Notes under the pieces: generated by a model
Database searches by the model: none
Told to the model about the DNA's origin: nothing
Seen by the model: only the letters and a program-made list of their open reading frames with translations
Position numbers and translations under genes: made by a program
Shown here: piece by piece, positions 24,881 to 33,617 of the stretch
How positions within the stretch are numbered: the stretch's first letter is position 1
How the letters are laid out: every line of letters starts with the position of its first letter
Assembly (NCBI GenBank): GCA_964472305.1
Contig: CAYYJR010000014.1
Coordinates: 1 to 64,000 of the forward strand
Source of the DNA: CAYYJR01 sp964472305
GTDB taxonomy: Bacteria; Armatimonadota; Hebobacteria; CAIYQO01
Direction: 5' to 3'
DNA: 64,000 nt

Positions 24881-26946
24881 CGGGCCCCTCCCAGTGCGAA
24901 GGCAAAATAGCTCTGGGCGGACATGCCCAGCATCAACAGCACGGCGATGATGAAGATCACCAGCGCGTAATATTGGAGTTGTCCCGGCATCGGACCGGCG
25001 GAAACGCGGCGGAAGAGATGGCCAAACCGTCCAGTCAGCCATGCGGTGCCATCCACCAGTCCGCCGTCGATCACGTTCTTATCGAAGCGCCGCGCGACTT
25101 GCGACAGCGCCAGCACCACACGGTGTGCCAGCCAGGTGAAGCCGGCATCCACCCACCACAGGTTCACCACGCCGGTGTAGAGGAAGCCGAGTTTGCGCAA
25201 CGGCTCCACCGCCGGCGCTTTGCCGTAGACGCGATAACCCCAGAGAATGCCGCCCACCGCGGCAAGCAGCGCAATGATACCGATACCGCTCACGACGAAC
25301 TCGTTCTCCGTGCGCCACTGTATGCCGGTCCATCGCGGCACGAAGAGGAATCCGGCAATCACGGAGATACTCGCCAGCATGATCAGTGAGAAGCGCATGG
25401 TGACAGGCGATTCGTGTGCGTGCTCGGCGCCTTTGCTGCGCGGCGTGCCCAGGAACACCAGCGACCACATGCGCGTGGTGTAGAATGCGGTCATCAGTAC
25501 GGTGGCCACCGCCATCAGCAGGATCACCCAGGCGAGACCGGGGCCGATCACCGTGGCCGCCAATCCTTGGCCGGTAACGGTTTCCCACGCGGCTTCCAAC
25601 AGCTTATCCTTGGAGAAGAAACCGGCGAAAGGCACGATACCCGCCAGCGCCAGCCCGCCGATGAGGCAGGTGACGGCGGTGACCTTCATCTTCTTGAACA
25701 GGCCGCCCATCTCCCAGATATTTTGCGTATGCGCGCCATGAATCACCGAGCCGGCGGTGAGGAAGAGCAGCGCCTTGAAGAAGGCGTGGGTGGTGAGGTG
25801 GAAGAACGCCGCCGCCGGCGCGGCCAGCCCCAGGCCCATCATCATGTAACCAAGCTGGCTGATGGTGGAATAGGCCATCACCTTTTTCATATCCGTCTGC
25901 GCCAGGGCAATGGACGCCGCGAAGAACGCGGTGAAACCACCCACCAGCGCCACCACAATGAGCGAATCCGGCGCGGCTTGGAAAAGAAAAAACATGCGTG
26001 CGACCAGGAAGACGCCCGCCGCCACCATTGTCGCCGCGTGAATCAACGCGGAGACCGAGGTGGGACCTTCCATCGCGTCGGGCAGCCAGATATGCAGCGG
26101 GAACTGCGCCGACTTGCCGCAGGCGCCGATGAAGATGAGAATGGCGACGACAGTCAGCGAGATGGGCATGGCCGGCGGCGTGACCCCGAACTGCATGGCC
26201 TGCGCCAGGTGCGAAAATGACAGGTCGCCGTAGCCTTTCCACAGCGCCATCACCGCGATGAGCAGGCCGAGGTCGCCGAAGCGCGTCACCACAAACGCCT
26301 TGATGGCCGCCTTTGCCGCTTCCGGCTTGGTATACCAGAAACCAATGAGCAGGTACGAGCAGACGCCGACCAACTCCCAGAAGATGAACAACTGCAACAG
26401 CGTGGAGGAGATGACCAACCCGAGCATGGAAGCGGTGAACAGCGACATGTAGAGGTAGAAGCGGGGATGCTCTTCACGCTTCATATAGCCGATCGAATAA
26501 ATCTGCACCAGCAGGCTCACGATCAGCACCACCACCAGCATCACCGCGGCCAGCGGATCGATCAGCACGCCGACGCGCAGCGTGCGGTCGATGAGAGAGA
26601 CACCCCCGCTGATCGGTTCGGGAATCATCCAGTGGGTGGATTGCTCGTAGGTGTTGAACGCGAGACGCGGCATGCCACCGGCTTCCGCCATGCCATGCGT
26701 CGCGACCGCCTCGCCGTGGCCGGTCGGCGCCACCGCCGGCGCGTGCCACAGGCCGCCTGCCAGCGCACCGACCGCGATCACCAGCGCCAGAAGGAGGCAG
26801 ACGATCAGCGTCCATGGCGCCACCCGCCGCGCCAACTCCTGCGATTTGCCGGAGATGATGATGGCGAAGGCGATATTGACGAATGCCAGCACCGGCAGCG
26901 CCACGATCAACCAGCTAGCGTGTTGTGAAAACGTGAGAAAATTCAT
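24877..26946 (-). CDS. nuoL: NADH-quinone oxidoreductase subunit L
   Basis: 689 residues, the largest antiporter-like subunit, at the tip of the membrane arm. FIFWELVGVCSYLLIGFWY carries the TM5 glutamate; GACGKSAQFPLHIWLPDAMEG is the diagnostic channel block; KVMAYSTISQLGYMMMGLG and the HAFFKALLFLTAGSVIHG block follow. The C-terminal extension includes the long lateral helix region found in NuoL. It ends in the hydrophobic anchor ALVIFIIAVLLMLGM. The 3' end overlaps nuoM. Residues 75-110 form a polar periplasmic loop. Confidence 0.97.
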   Translation of the reverse strand: MNFLTFSQHASWLIVALPVLAFVNIAFAIIISGKSQELARRVAPWTLIVCLLLALVIAVGALAGGLWHAPAVAPTGHGEAVATHGMAEAGGMPRLAFNTYEQSTHWMIPEPISGGVSLIDRTLRVGVLIDPLAAVMLVVVLIVSLLVQIYSIGYMKREEHPRFYLYMSLFTASMLGLVISSTLLQLFIFWELVGVCSYLLIGFWYTKPEAAKAAIKAFVVTRFGDLGLLIAVMALWKGYGDLSFSHLAQAMQFGVTPPAMPISLTVVAILIFIGACGKSAQFPLHIWLPDAMEGPTSVSALIHAATMVAAGVFLVARMFFLFQAAPDSLIVVALVGGFTAFFAASIALAQTDMKKVMAYSTISQLGYMMMGLGLAAPAAAFFHLTTHAFFKALLFLTAGSVIHGAHTQNIWEMGGLFKKMKVTAVTCLIGGLALAGIVPFAGFFSKDKLLEAAWETVTGQGLAATVIGPGLAWVILLMAVATVLMTAFYTTRMWSLVFLGTPRSKGAEHAHESPVTMRFSLIMLASISVIAGFLFVPRWTGIQWRTENEFVVSGIGIIALLAAVGGILWGYRVYGKAPAVEPLRKLGFLYTGVVNLWWVDAGFTWLAHRVVLALSQVARRFDKNVIDGGLVDGTAWLTGRFGHLFRRVSAGPMPGQLQYYALVIFIIAVLLMLGMSAQSYFAFALGGAR

Positions 26947-26986
26947 GGTCAGTCAACCTGTCTAACGTATCGGGGGTGCGGGACGC

Positions 26987-27295
26987 CTACCCCTTCATCA
27001 AGCGAATCTGTTCCAAATCCACGGTGCCGAACCGGCGATAGAGATTCAGCACGATCGCCAATCCGACGGCGGCTTCCGCGGCGGCGACCGCGATGATGAG
27101 CAGCACCGCCACTTGTGCATCCAGCCGGTCCGGCCACAGGAAGCGCCAGGCGGCTACGAAGTTCAGGTTGGCGGCATTCAGCATCAACTCGACGCCCATC
27201 AGCGCCGCCACCGCATTGCGGCGGCTGATCAGCGCAACCACGCCGGTCACAAATAACACTGCGCTCACGAGTAAATATCCGGTTACGGGTACCAT
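26987..27295 (-). CDS. nuoK: NADH-quinone oxidoreductase subunit K
   Basis: 102 residues with three transmembrane helices. The motif GVELMLNAANLNFVA (about 34-48) contains the membrane glutamate of TM2, and VAAAEAAVGLAIVL carries the second one in TM3; both are needed for proton transfer in the E-channel region. GAGAGG lies about 10 bases before the ATG. It sits 30 bases after nuoJ and 40 before nuoL. Confidence 0.96.
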   Translation of the reverse strand: MVPVTGYLLVSAVLFVTGVVALISRRNAVAALMGVELMLNAANLNFVAAWRFLWPDRLDAQVAVLLIIAVAAAEAAVGLAIVLNLYRRFGTVDLEQIRLMKG

Positions 27296-27325
27296 GAGGT
27301 TGTCCTCTCCGTCAGCATCCAGTAG

Positions 27326-27940
27326 TTAGCGCACGCCCGCCGGCTCGCGCTGCTCGGTCTCCGCCGCGCACGCCGCCGTGCCGCACGCACAGGCCTGTTC
27401 CTGCCGCGCTCGTTCTTTGCGCGCCAGCACGATGGCGCCGATCATCGCTCCCAGCAACAGCACGGATGCAATTTCGAACGGCAGCAGGTAGTGCTGCAAC
27501 AAGACCAGGCCGAGCGCGCTGACCTCCGTGACCTCCACACCCGGCGCCACGGTGATCGCGGTCAGGTCGGGCACCGGCTGCCATCGCGCGTTCAGCAACA
27601 GCGCGCCGCCCAGGGTGATCACCATTACCACCGCGGCGAGGATGGCGGGCACGACATAGCGATTCGTCTGCGACTCGTCGGGGTCCATCGCGTTTTGTGT
27701 TAACGTCACCGCGAACACAATCAGCACCAGGATGGCGCCGATGTAGATCAGCACCTGAACGGCGGCGAGAAATTGCGCGTTCAGGAACAGATAAAATCCG
27801 GCAGTGCCCGCGAAGACGGGGAACAGCCAGAACGCCGCATGCATAATGCTGCGCGCGAAGGCGACTCTGAATGCCCCGAACAAGGTGACCAGAGCCAGTA
27901 TGGCAAACAGACCATAATGATAGAGTTCAGCAGAAGTCAT
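27326..27940 (-). CDS. nuoJ: NADH-quinone oxidoreductase subunit J
   Basis: 204 residues, five predicted membrane helices. The family block FLNAQFLAAVQVLIYIGAILVLIVFAVTLT (TM3, whose helix change gates the pump) is well conserved. The last ~40 residues are a charged, cysteine-containing tail (three cysteines in ACACGTAAC) after QEQ, longer than usual and of unknown use. TGGAGGAAGC precedes the ATG. The 178 bases upstream, back to nuoI, hold only a doubtful short frame. Confidence 0.95.
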   Translation of the reverse strand: MTSAELYHYGLFAILALVTLFGAFRVAFARSIMHAAFWLFPVFAGTAGFYLFLNAQFLAAVQVLIYIGAILVLIVFAVTLTQNAMDPDESQTNRYVVPAILAAVVMVITLGGALLLNARWQPVPDLTAITVAPGVEVTEVSALGLVLLQHYLLPFEIASVLLLGAMIGAIVLARKERARQEQACACGTAACAAETEQREPAGVR

Positions 27941-28118
27941 GCTTCCTCCACAAACACGCGCACGAGATCGATGCTCAATCTCTCCGGCACGCTGACCGCC
28001 ACCCGATCGGTGCGGTCGTACATGTCAGGGACGCTACGCGTCCACTCTCGTCCACCCGAAAGAACATCGCGGTCCGGTCTGCACATACGCCGGCGCGCCA
28101 GATTGTTCCTTCGCGGCG

Positions 28119-28658
28119 TTACTCCTCCGTCGCTTTCGTCGGTTTCGGCACGAACGGTTTCTTGCCCGGGCGCAGATCGCCACCCGCCGTCGAGGGCAGC
28201 ATTCCGGGCATGGGCGCGCCAACCGGCTGCGCCAGCACGGTCAGGTCCCACACCAGGTCGGCGCGGTCGCGCAGCGGGGTCACTCCCAGTTGCTCCATCC
28301 CCAGCGCCTCGAACGGGCAGGCTTCCACGCACATTCCACAATACAGGCACTTTGTCAAGTCGAGGGTGTAGCTGGCTACCTTGCGATTTTCACCGGTCAC
28401 CTCGATGCAGCGGCCCGGGCATGCCTGCGCGCAGAGCTTGCACCCCGTACAGCGCAATTCGCCGGATTCCGCGTCGCGCACCAGCACGAACTTGCCGCGA
28501 TAGCGCGGGGCGACGGGACGCGTCTCCTGCCGGCTCCAGCGCGGCGCATAACCATATTGAACGGTCACCGGCTTGCGAAAGACGTTTTTCAACGTCGTCC
28601 ACAATCCCTCGGCGATGGCCCACAGGCCGGATACAACTGAGTTCAGCGGATTATTCAT
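28119..28658 (-). CDS. nuoI: NADH-quinone oxidoreductase subunit I (2x[4Fe-4S])
   Basis: 179 residues. An amphipathic N-terminal helix (LWTTLKNVFRKPVTVQY) anchors the subunit to the membrane arm. Two [4Fe-4S] ferredoxin motifs follow: CTGCKLCAQACPGRC and CLYCGMCVEACPFEAL, which hold clusters N6a and N6b on the way to quinone. The C-terminal ~40 residues are a Pro/Gly/Lys-rich tail. It begins 6 bases after the stop of an acetylesterase gene inserted upstream of it in the operon. Confidence 0.96.
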   Translation of the reverse strand: MNNPLNSVVSGLWAIAEGLWTTLKNVFRKPVTVQYGYAPRWSRQETRPVAPRYRGKFVLVRDAESGELRCTGCKLCAQACPGRCIEVTGENRKVASYTLDLTKCLYCGMCVEACPFEALGMEQLGVTPLRDRADLVWDLTVLAQPVGAPMPGMLPSTAGGDLRPGKKPFVPKPTKATEE

Positions 28659-28664
28659 ACCGTG

Positions 28665-30044
28665 TTAAGCCTCGGTAATTTCCAGATAAGAGAACGCCAG
28701 CACCGGACGCTGCAGATGATCGCGCAGCGTGCTGATCGGATCGACGCCGAACATGTTATGACAGACCGCCGGGCCTGTTGCCGGACGCGTCAGCGTCAAC
28801 AGCACCTCCGACGTGCCCTCCACTACCGCGGCGGCAATCGGCACCGTGCCTGCCGCGTCCTCTACCGAAAAATCGCCCGTCCGCTGGCAGAGGAAAACGA
28901 GATGATCGACCACATGGTCGAAAGCGATGCGCACCGCCGTCCGCGAGGCATCGGTGAAGCGCGCCTCCCGCGCATCCGCCGCCTGCCACGGGACATCCTG
29001 CCCGTAGGCCAATCCCCGCGCGGCCAGTCCGAAACGCTGGCCGAGGATCACGTTGCCGACGGCACTGGTATGTATGCCGTCCGACAATCCCAGATCCAGC
29101 GTCGGCACCACCGCCAGCTTCGCGAGGCGCCGGCCCGCCTGCCGTTGCGCCTCGCGCACGATCGACCAGAACCGATGCGACTCCGGCAAGGAATCCAGGT
29201 AGCGATTCAACTGCGCGGTGATCACCGGCACCTCGCCATAACGCGCGCGGAACGCCGCCACGAAGCGGGTAAAGCGCTCCAGGTAGCTCTGCGCCAGGCC
29301 ATCGCCGGCGTCGGAGCACCCTTGATACCAGACCATGCCTGCCACGCGCCCGCCAGCTGCCTCGATCATGCCGATCATATTGTCATACAGGTATGCGCCG
29401 TCCGGATTGCCAGTATCCCATGCGCTTAACGGCGAACCGCCCAGCGCCGTCGGGACCAACCCCACCGGCACCCCGGCGTTGGTCAATATCTCTTTGCCGA
29501 AGCTCAACCAGGGCGACACGTCTACCCAGCCGCTGTCGCGGTTTGCCGGATGCCGCGTGCCGGTCGGGTCGAATATCGGGTGCGTGGCCAACCGCCACAT
29601 CTCGTCGCCGCCGAACAGCGAAACGCCCAGCAAAGGTGGGTCCACCACCGTGCCGTGACCATACCCCACCGCATTGCTCTGTCCGGCGATCACCCACACA
29701 TCGCCCACCGCCAGGTGCCAGATTTTATCGCCGGTATTGCGCCAGTCGGTATCCGGCATGCGCAGGCGCGTCTCCACGCGGTACAGACCGCCGGTCGGCA
29801 CGCGCAATCTCGATGTCCACGTGCTGTCCGCGAGCATGGTCGCGTCCTGCCAGTCGCAGCCGGCGACCGGACCGTTGTCATATTCACACGCCACGCGCAC
29901 TTCGACGACGCACTCCGGCTCACCGACAACCCCGCCCGTCAGCGCCAGCGATGCGCAACCATCCATCTCGCGCTGCAGCACCTGCCAGGGTTGTGGTCCG
30001 GTCGCGATCTTCACGCCGGGATAGGTATCGGTTGTTGCCGTCAT
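28665..30044 (-). CDS. SASA-domain carbohydrate acetylesterase (CE6 / sialate O-acetylesterase-like), inside the nuo operon
   Basis: 459 residues, no signal peptide. An N-terminal ~110-residue beta-sandwich precedes an SGNH-type esterase domain. It begins VWVIAGQSNAVGYG (nucleophile serine in GQSN), continues with GMVWYQGCSDAG (the WYQG block), and ends the catalytic set with GLSDGIHTSAVG (Asp and His). A final ~90-residue domain has beta character. Enzymes of this kind remove acetyl groups from xylan or sialic acid-like sugars. The gap to nuoI is 6 bases and to the upstream NTF2-like gene 25 bases, all on one strand, so co-transcription with complex I is expected. The biological reason is unknown. 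The ATG at 30044 was chosen; an earlier frame reaches 30113. Confidence 0.85.
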   Translation of the reverse strand: MTATTDTYPGVKIATGPQPWQVLQREMDGCASLALTGGVVGEPECVVEVRVACEYDNGPVAGCDWQDATMLADSTWTSRLRVPTGGLYRVETRLRMPDTDWRNTGDKIWHLAVGDVWVIAGQSNAVGYGHGTVVDPPLLGVSLFGGDEMWRLATHPIFDPTGTRHPANRDSGWVDVSPWLSFGKEILTNAGVPVGLVPTALGGSPLSAWDTGNPDGAYLYDNMIGMIEAAGGRVAGMVWYQGCSDAGDGLAQSYLERFTRFVAAFRARYGEVPVITAQLNRYLDSLPESHRFWSIVREAQRQAGRRLAKLAVVPTLDLGLSDGIHTSAVGNVILGQRFGLAARGLAYGQDVPWQAADAREARFTDASRTAVRIAFDHVVDHLVFLCQRTGDFSVEDAAGTVPIAAAVVEGTSEVLLTLTRPATGPAVCHNMFGVDPISTLRDHLQRPVLAFSYLEITEA

Positions 30045-30069
30045 TGTCGTCGTATTCTTCTGGCACCGG

Positions 30070-30693
30070 TTAGAAAAGCATTCCGGACAGCGCGTCGCCC
30101 ACTTCGTCGGCATCCGTGGTAATCTGCTTGATCTTCCAGCGGAACCACTGCACTCGTTCCAGCGTCGCCTTCCCGCTCCGCATCATCGGCACCCGGCGAT
30201 AGGGCAACTCTTCGCTCTCCGTCGCGTAAATCCAGACGGTGAAGCGGGCTTCCACCTCGTTCGGACGCACGCTTTTGACGTCGGAAAAGCCGCCGAAGCT
30301 GGCTGAACCGCTCCCCCGGTTCGTCTGGGCGGTGATAACCGGCGCCGCCATGGCGATCACCGTCATAATGGGTATGGGGATACCCCGATACATCAGCTTC
30401 CCGTCTTCCGTAAAGCAGGCGCGCAACGCCTTCACGTTCCCTCGCTGCACCGCGGCCAGTCCATCCACCATGGGCGACCGCATCATCTCGCGATCGACCG
30501 CGGGCAAGACGACAGCCAGCAGCACGAGCAACCCCACGCCGATTCCCACCCACACCCACGGCGAAATACGCCGGCGCTGCTGCGGCTCGCGGTCGGGCCG
30601 AATCAGGTCCACCGCGCTGGTGTATCGGCGAGTTCCCTCGACAATAGCCACCTCTTCGAAGGCCCGCGCATCAGCATGATCCGGTGATCGCAT
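30070..30693 (-). CDS. Single-pass membrane protein with NTF2/SnoaL-like extracytoplasmic domain
   Basis: 207 residues. About 45 polar residues precede a strong hydrophobic helix (WVWVGIGVGLLVLLAVVLPAV), and ~130 residues follow outside. That domain begins DGLAAVQRGNVKALRACFTEDGKLMY, the pattern of NTF2/SnoaL-type folds, and ends with YRRVPMMRSGKATLERVQWFRWKIKQI. No catalytic residues can be named. It lies between nuoH and the acetylesterase. The start at 30693 has GAGGA six bases upstream; an ATG at 30720 is also in frame. A zinc-ribbon protein at 51613-52770 has a similar helix-plus-domain layout. Confidence 0.7.
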   Translation of the reverse strand: MRSPDHADARAFEEVAIVEGTRRYTSAVDLIRPDREPQQRRRISPWVWVGIGVGLLVLLAVVLPAVDREMMRSPMVDGLAAVQRGNVKALRACFTEDGKLMYRGIPIPIMTVIAMAAPVITAQTNRGSGSASFGGFSDVKSVRPNEVEARFTVWIYATESEELPYRRVPMMRSGKATLERVQWFRWKIKQITTDADEVGDALSGMLF

Positions 30694-30747
30694 GCACATT
30701 CCTCGGTCGCGTGGCGTCATATCCCGGCGCCACCGAGCCGGCGATGA

Positions 30748-31944
30748 TCAATACCCGTAATGAGACATCCCATGCGGGGATGCATCCGTCGCCGGTTGCT
30801 GTATCACCACCGACGGGGTTAGCTCGATCTTGTCCTTGTCGTTGAGTCGCAGGAACGTCCCGACCACGCTCACCAGCAACAGGTTCAGCAGGCCGATAGG
30901 CAGCAGCACTTTCCAGCCGAAGTTCAGGACCTGGTCGATGCGCAGGCGCGGCAAGGTCCACTTCACCCACATCAGCACCCACAGCACGATGAAGCTCTTC
31001 ACCAGGAAGACGAAGAACCAGAATCCCTTCATGATGAAGATAGGCCAGGTCAGTGGGCCGGCGAGTGCCGCCGGCGAGATATCCCAATGGAGGACGCTGG
31101 TCGCCCACCAGGTATCGATGCCCCACAGGCTCCAGCCGCCCAGGAACAGTGTAACAGCGAGCGCGGAGATGAAAAACGAGGCGGAGAACTCGGCGAGGAA
31201 GAAGGAGGCGAAACGCATCCCGGAATATTCCGTGTTGAAGCCCGACACCAGTTCGGATTCCGCTTCCGGCAGGTCGAACGGCGTGCGGCTAACCTCGGCC
31301 ATGCCCGCGGTGAGGAAGATGAACAGCGAAGGCAGCGTGATTAAGCCCAGCCACCAGTGCTCCCATTGCCCGGCGACGATCTGTCCGGTTTCCAGCGTGC
31401 CGTGCAACAGTACCGCGGCGAGAATGCTCAACGCCAGCGGAATTTCATAACTGATGAGTTGGGCGGAGGCGCGCAGACCACCCAGCAGCGACCATTTGTT
31501 ATTCGATGACCATCCTGCCATCACGATGCCGAGTACGGGGATGGAACTGATCGCGCTGTAATAGAGGAGGCCAACTTTCAAATTCTGCGGAATCCAGGTG
31601 GCGGAAAACGGCAGGATCAGGTAGACCATGAAGGCTGGGAGAAACACCAGGTACGGCGCGACGTAGAAGGGCCAGCGGTCGGCGCCTTCCGGCTTGGTGT
31701 CTTCCTTCAACAGCAGCTTTATCCCGTCGGCCAGGCTTTGCAGCAGGAAGCAGAACGGGCCACCGGTGCGAATGACGCCGATGCGCGACTGGATATCCGC
31801 CGCCACCTTGCGTTCCATCCAGATTACCACCAGCACCACCACCAACATGAAGATGAGCACCACCAGTGCGGAGAAGAGCGAACGCACCGTCTCATGGGCC
31901 GCGATGGCACCCCAGATCAAGTTGAGCAAACGCATCACGTCCAT
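30748..31944 (-). CDS. nuoH: NADH-quinone oxidoreductase subunit H
   Basis: 398 residues, about eight to nine membrane helices; forms the quinone chamber with NuoB and NuoD. Diagnostic blocks: WMERKVAADIQSRIG near the start, LQSLADGIKLLLKED, SYEIPLALSIL, and SRTPFDLPEAESELVSGFNTEYSG, in which the quinone-site acids are intact. In the first block the usual R-x-GP-x-R is R-I-G-V-I-R, lacking the proline. The ATG overlaps the nuoD stop by one base (TGATG). The C-terminal ~25 residues are an extra polar tail. Confidence 0.96.
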   Translation of the reverse strand: MDVMRLLNLIWGAIAAHETVRSLFSALVVLIFMLVVVLVVIWMERKVAADIQSRIGVIRTGGPFCFLLQSLADGIKLLLKEDTKPEGADRWPFYVAPYLVFLPAFMVYLILPFSATWIPQNLKVGLLYYSAISSIPVLGIVMAGWSSNNKWSLLGGLRASAQLISYEIPLALSILAAVLLHGTLETGQIVAGQWEHWWLGLITLPSLFIFLTAGMAEVSRTPFDLPEAESELVSGFNTEYSGMRFASFFLAEFSASFFISALAVTLFLGGWSLWGIDTWWATSVLHWDISPAALAGPLTWPIFIMKGFWFFVFLVKSFIVLWVLMWVKWTLPRLRIDQVLNFGWKVLLPIGLLNLLLVSVVGTFLRLNDKDKIELTPSVVIQQPATDASPHGMSHYGY

Positions 31945-33107
31945 CAGCGGTCCACCTCTCCCAATACGATGTCGATGCTGCCCAACACGGCGACCACGTC
32001 GGCAAGCTTGCCGCCGGCGCACATGCGGTTGAGCGCGGACAGGTTGGCAAAACTGGGTGAGCGGAAGCGCACCCGTACCGGCGATGCCGATCCGTCAGAG
32101 ACGACGAAGACGCCGAAGTCGCCGCGCGGCGCCTCCACGCGTGCGTAAGCTTCGCCCGCCGGCGGTTTCAGCGCGCGCGGCAGTTTCGCCATCACCTCGC
32201 CGGGCTCTTGCAGATGCGGTAGGCACTGGCGTACGATTTTAATCGATTCATACATTTCGTCCATGCGCACGCGATAGCGGGCAAAACAATCGCCTTCGGC
32301 GGCGGTAATCACCTTAAAATCCACCTCGTTGTAGGCGTCGCACGGATCAGTTTTGCGCACGTCGAACGCCACCCCGGATCCGCGCAGCGACGGACCGGAC
32401 AATCCCCAGTTCACCGCATCGGCACCGGAAATAATCCCGACGCCCCGCGTGCGCGCCACAAAGACCGGATTGGCGGTCAGGATCGCCTCGTATTCCGCCA
32501 TCCGCTGTTCCTGCTTGCGCAGGTAGGCTTCCACTCGCGTCGTCCAGCCATCCGGGCAATCGGCCATCACTCCGCCGATGCGGATATAGTTGTAGGTCAA
32601 CCGCGCGCCGCAGATTTCTTCGAACAGATCGAGCACGTCCTCGCGTTCGCGGAAGGGATAGATGAACATGGTGGCCGCGCCGAGATCGAGCGAGAAGGAG
32701 GCCAGCCAGAGCAGGTGGCTGGCGAGGCGTTGCAACTCAGCCACCGCGGTGCGCAGGTAGCGCGCGCGCTCCGGCACTTCCACTCCCAGCAATTGCTCCA
32801 CTGCGCGCACGTACCCCAGGTTCATATACATGGAGGCCAGGTAATCCAGCCGGTCGGTGTAGGGGACGATCATGGTGTAGGTGCGCGACTCGGCGATCTT
32901 TTCCGTACCGCGGTGCAGGTAGCCGATCACCGGCACCAGTTGCAGCACGGTTTCGCCATCCAACTTCAACACCAGGCGCAGCACGCCGTGGGTAGACGGG
33001 TGCTGTGGGCCCATGTTCACGATGGTGGTCTCGTGATCCAGCTCGCCGGCAGGCAGAATCACCTCCGGCGCATCGAGTTCGGTGATGCGAAAGTCACGTA
33101 GCGGCAA
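31944..33107 (-). CDS. nuoD: NADH-quinone oxidoreductase subunit D (49 kDa homologue)
   Basis: 387 residues. NuoD forms the quinone pocket next to the last Fe-S cluster. The hydrogenase-like large-subunit fold is shown by NMGPQHPSTHGVLRL near residue 30 (quinone-binding His), GYLHRGTEKIAE, RLDYLASMYMNLGY, and the C-terminal SFANLSALNRMCAGGKLADVVAVLGSIDIVLGEVDR with the usual final Arg. The start appears to be TTG at 33107, 9 bases after the nuoC stop, with AGGT upstream; no ATG or GTG fits. It overlaps nuoH by one base. Confidence 0.95.
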   Translation of the reverse strand: MPLRDFRITELDAPEVILPAGELDHETTIVNMGPQHPSTHGVLRLVLKLDGETVLQLVPVIGYLHRGTEKIAESRTYTMIVPYTDRLDYLASMYMNLGYVRAVEQLLGVEVPERARYLRTAVAELQRLASHLLWLASFSLDLGAATMFIYPFREREDVLDLFEEICGARLTYNYIRIGGVMADCPDGWTTRVEAYLRKQEQRMAEYEAILTANPVFVARTRGVGIISGADAVNWGLSGPSLRGSGVAFDVRKTDPCDAYNEVDFKVITAAEGDCFARYRVRMDEMYESIKIVRQCLPHLQEPGEVMAKLPRALKPPAGEAYARVEAPRGDFGVFVVSDGSASPVRVRFRSPSFANLSALNRMCAGGKLADVVAVLGSIDIVLGEVDR

Positions 33108-33116
33108 TGCAGTTAC

Positions 33117-33608
33117 CTACTTCTCGTGCGTTAACAGGTCAATGATCTCCTCGTCGCACTGCGCGGGGATCTGCCAACTGGAATCCGCGTTGTCGACGAT
33201 GAAGTCTTTTAGCAGCGGATGCCCGTCAAAGCCCGTCCACGTCAGGATGCGGCGCAGGTCGGGATGGCCGTCGAAGACGACGCCGAACAGGTCATACACC
33301 TCGCGCTCCTGCCATTCGAAGCCATGCCAGAGGTCGCTGGCGGTGGGCACGTGCCCGCCCGTCCGCGGCACCCGCACATGGACGTGCAGCACCTGCCCCG
33401 CGGCGATACCGTAAAGCCGGTACAACACGCGCAGTTGATCGCCTTCGTCCACGCAGGTCAGATCCTCCGGGTAGTCGAAGAGGGGGTGCACCGCCTCCAG
33501 CAGCGCGCGCAGGTGCGACGGCTCGACGGTGAGGTGCCAGATGCCGTCACGTGTGTCGGCGGCGGCAATCAAGGCGGCGTATTGGGTGGTGAGTTGCTCG
33601 AATGTCAT
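33117..33608 (-). CDS. nuoC: NADH-quinone oxidoreductase subunit C (30 kDa homologue)
   Basis: 163 residues. The family signature is seen in DLWHGFEWQEREVYDLFGVVFDGHPDLRRILTW, which packs against NuoD and NuoI in the peripheral arm. Length and motif position are normal. The gene is separate from nuoD, not fused. Upstream, an SGNH-esterase gene ends only 9 bases from its ATG. Confidence 0.95.
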   Translation of the reverse strand: MTFEQLTTQYAALIAAADTRDGIWHLTVEPSHLRALLEAVHPLFDYPEDLTCVDEGDQLRVLYRLYGIAAGQVLHVHVRVPRTGGHVPTASDLWHGFEWQEREVYDLFGVVFDGHPDLRRILTWTGFDGHPLLKDFIVDNADSSWQIPAQCDEEIIDLLTHEK

Positions 33609-33617
33609 GGCAATCCG

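Noticed and set aside
27937..28086. 49-codon minus-strand frame between nuoI and nuoJ ending in an ATGA overlap with nuoJ
   Set aside because: No Shine-Dalgarno and no hydrophobic or family pattern; the overlap arises whenever the next codon begins with A. Weaker than the 75-codon frame before nuoN.
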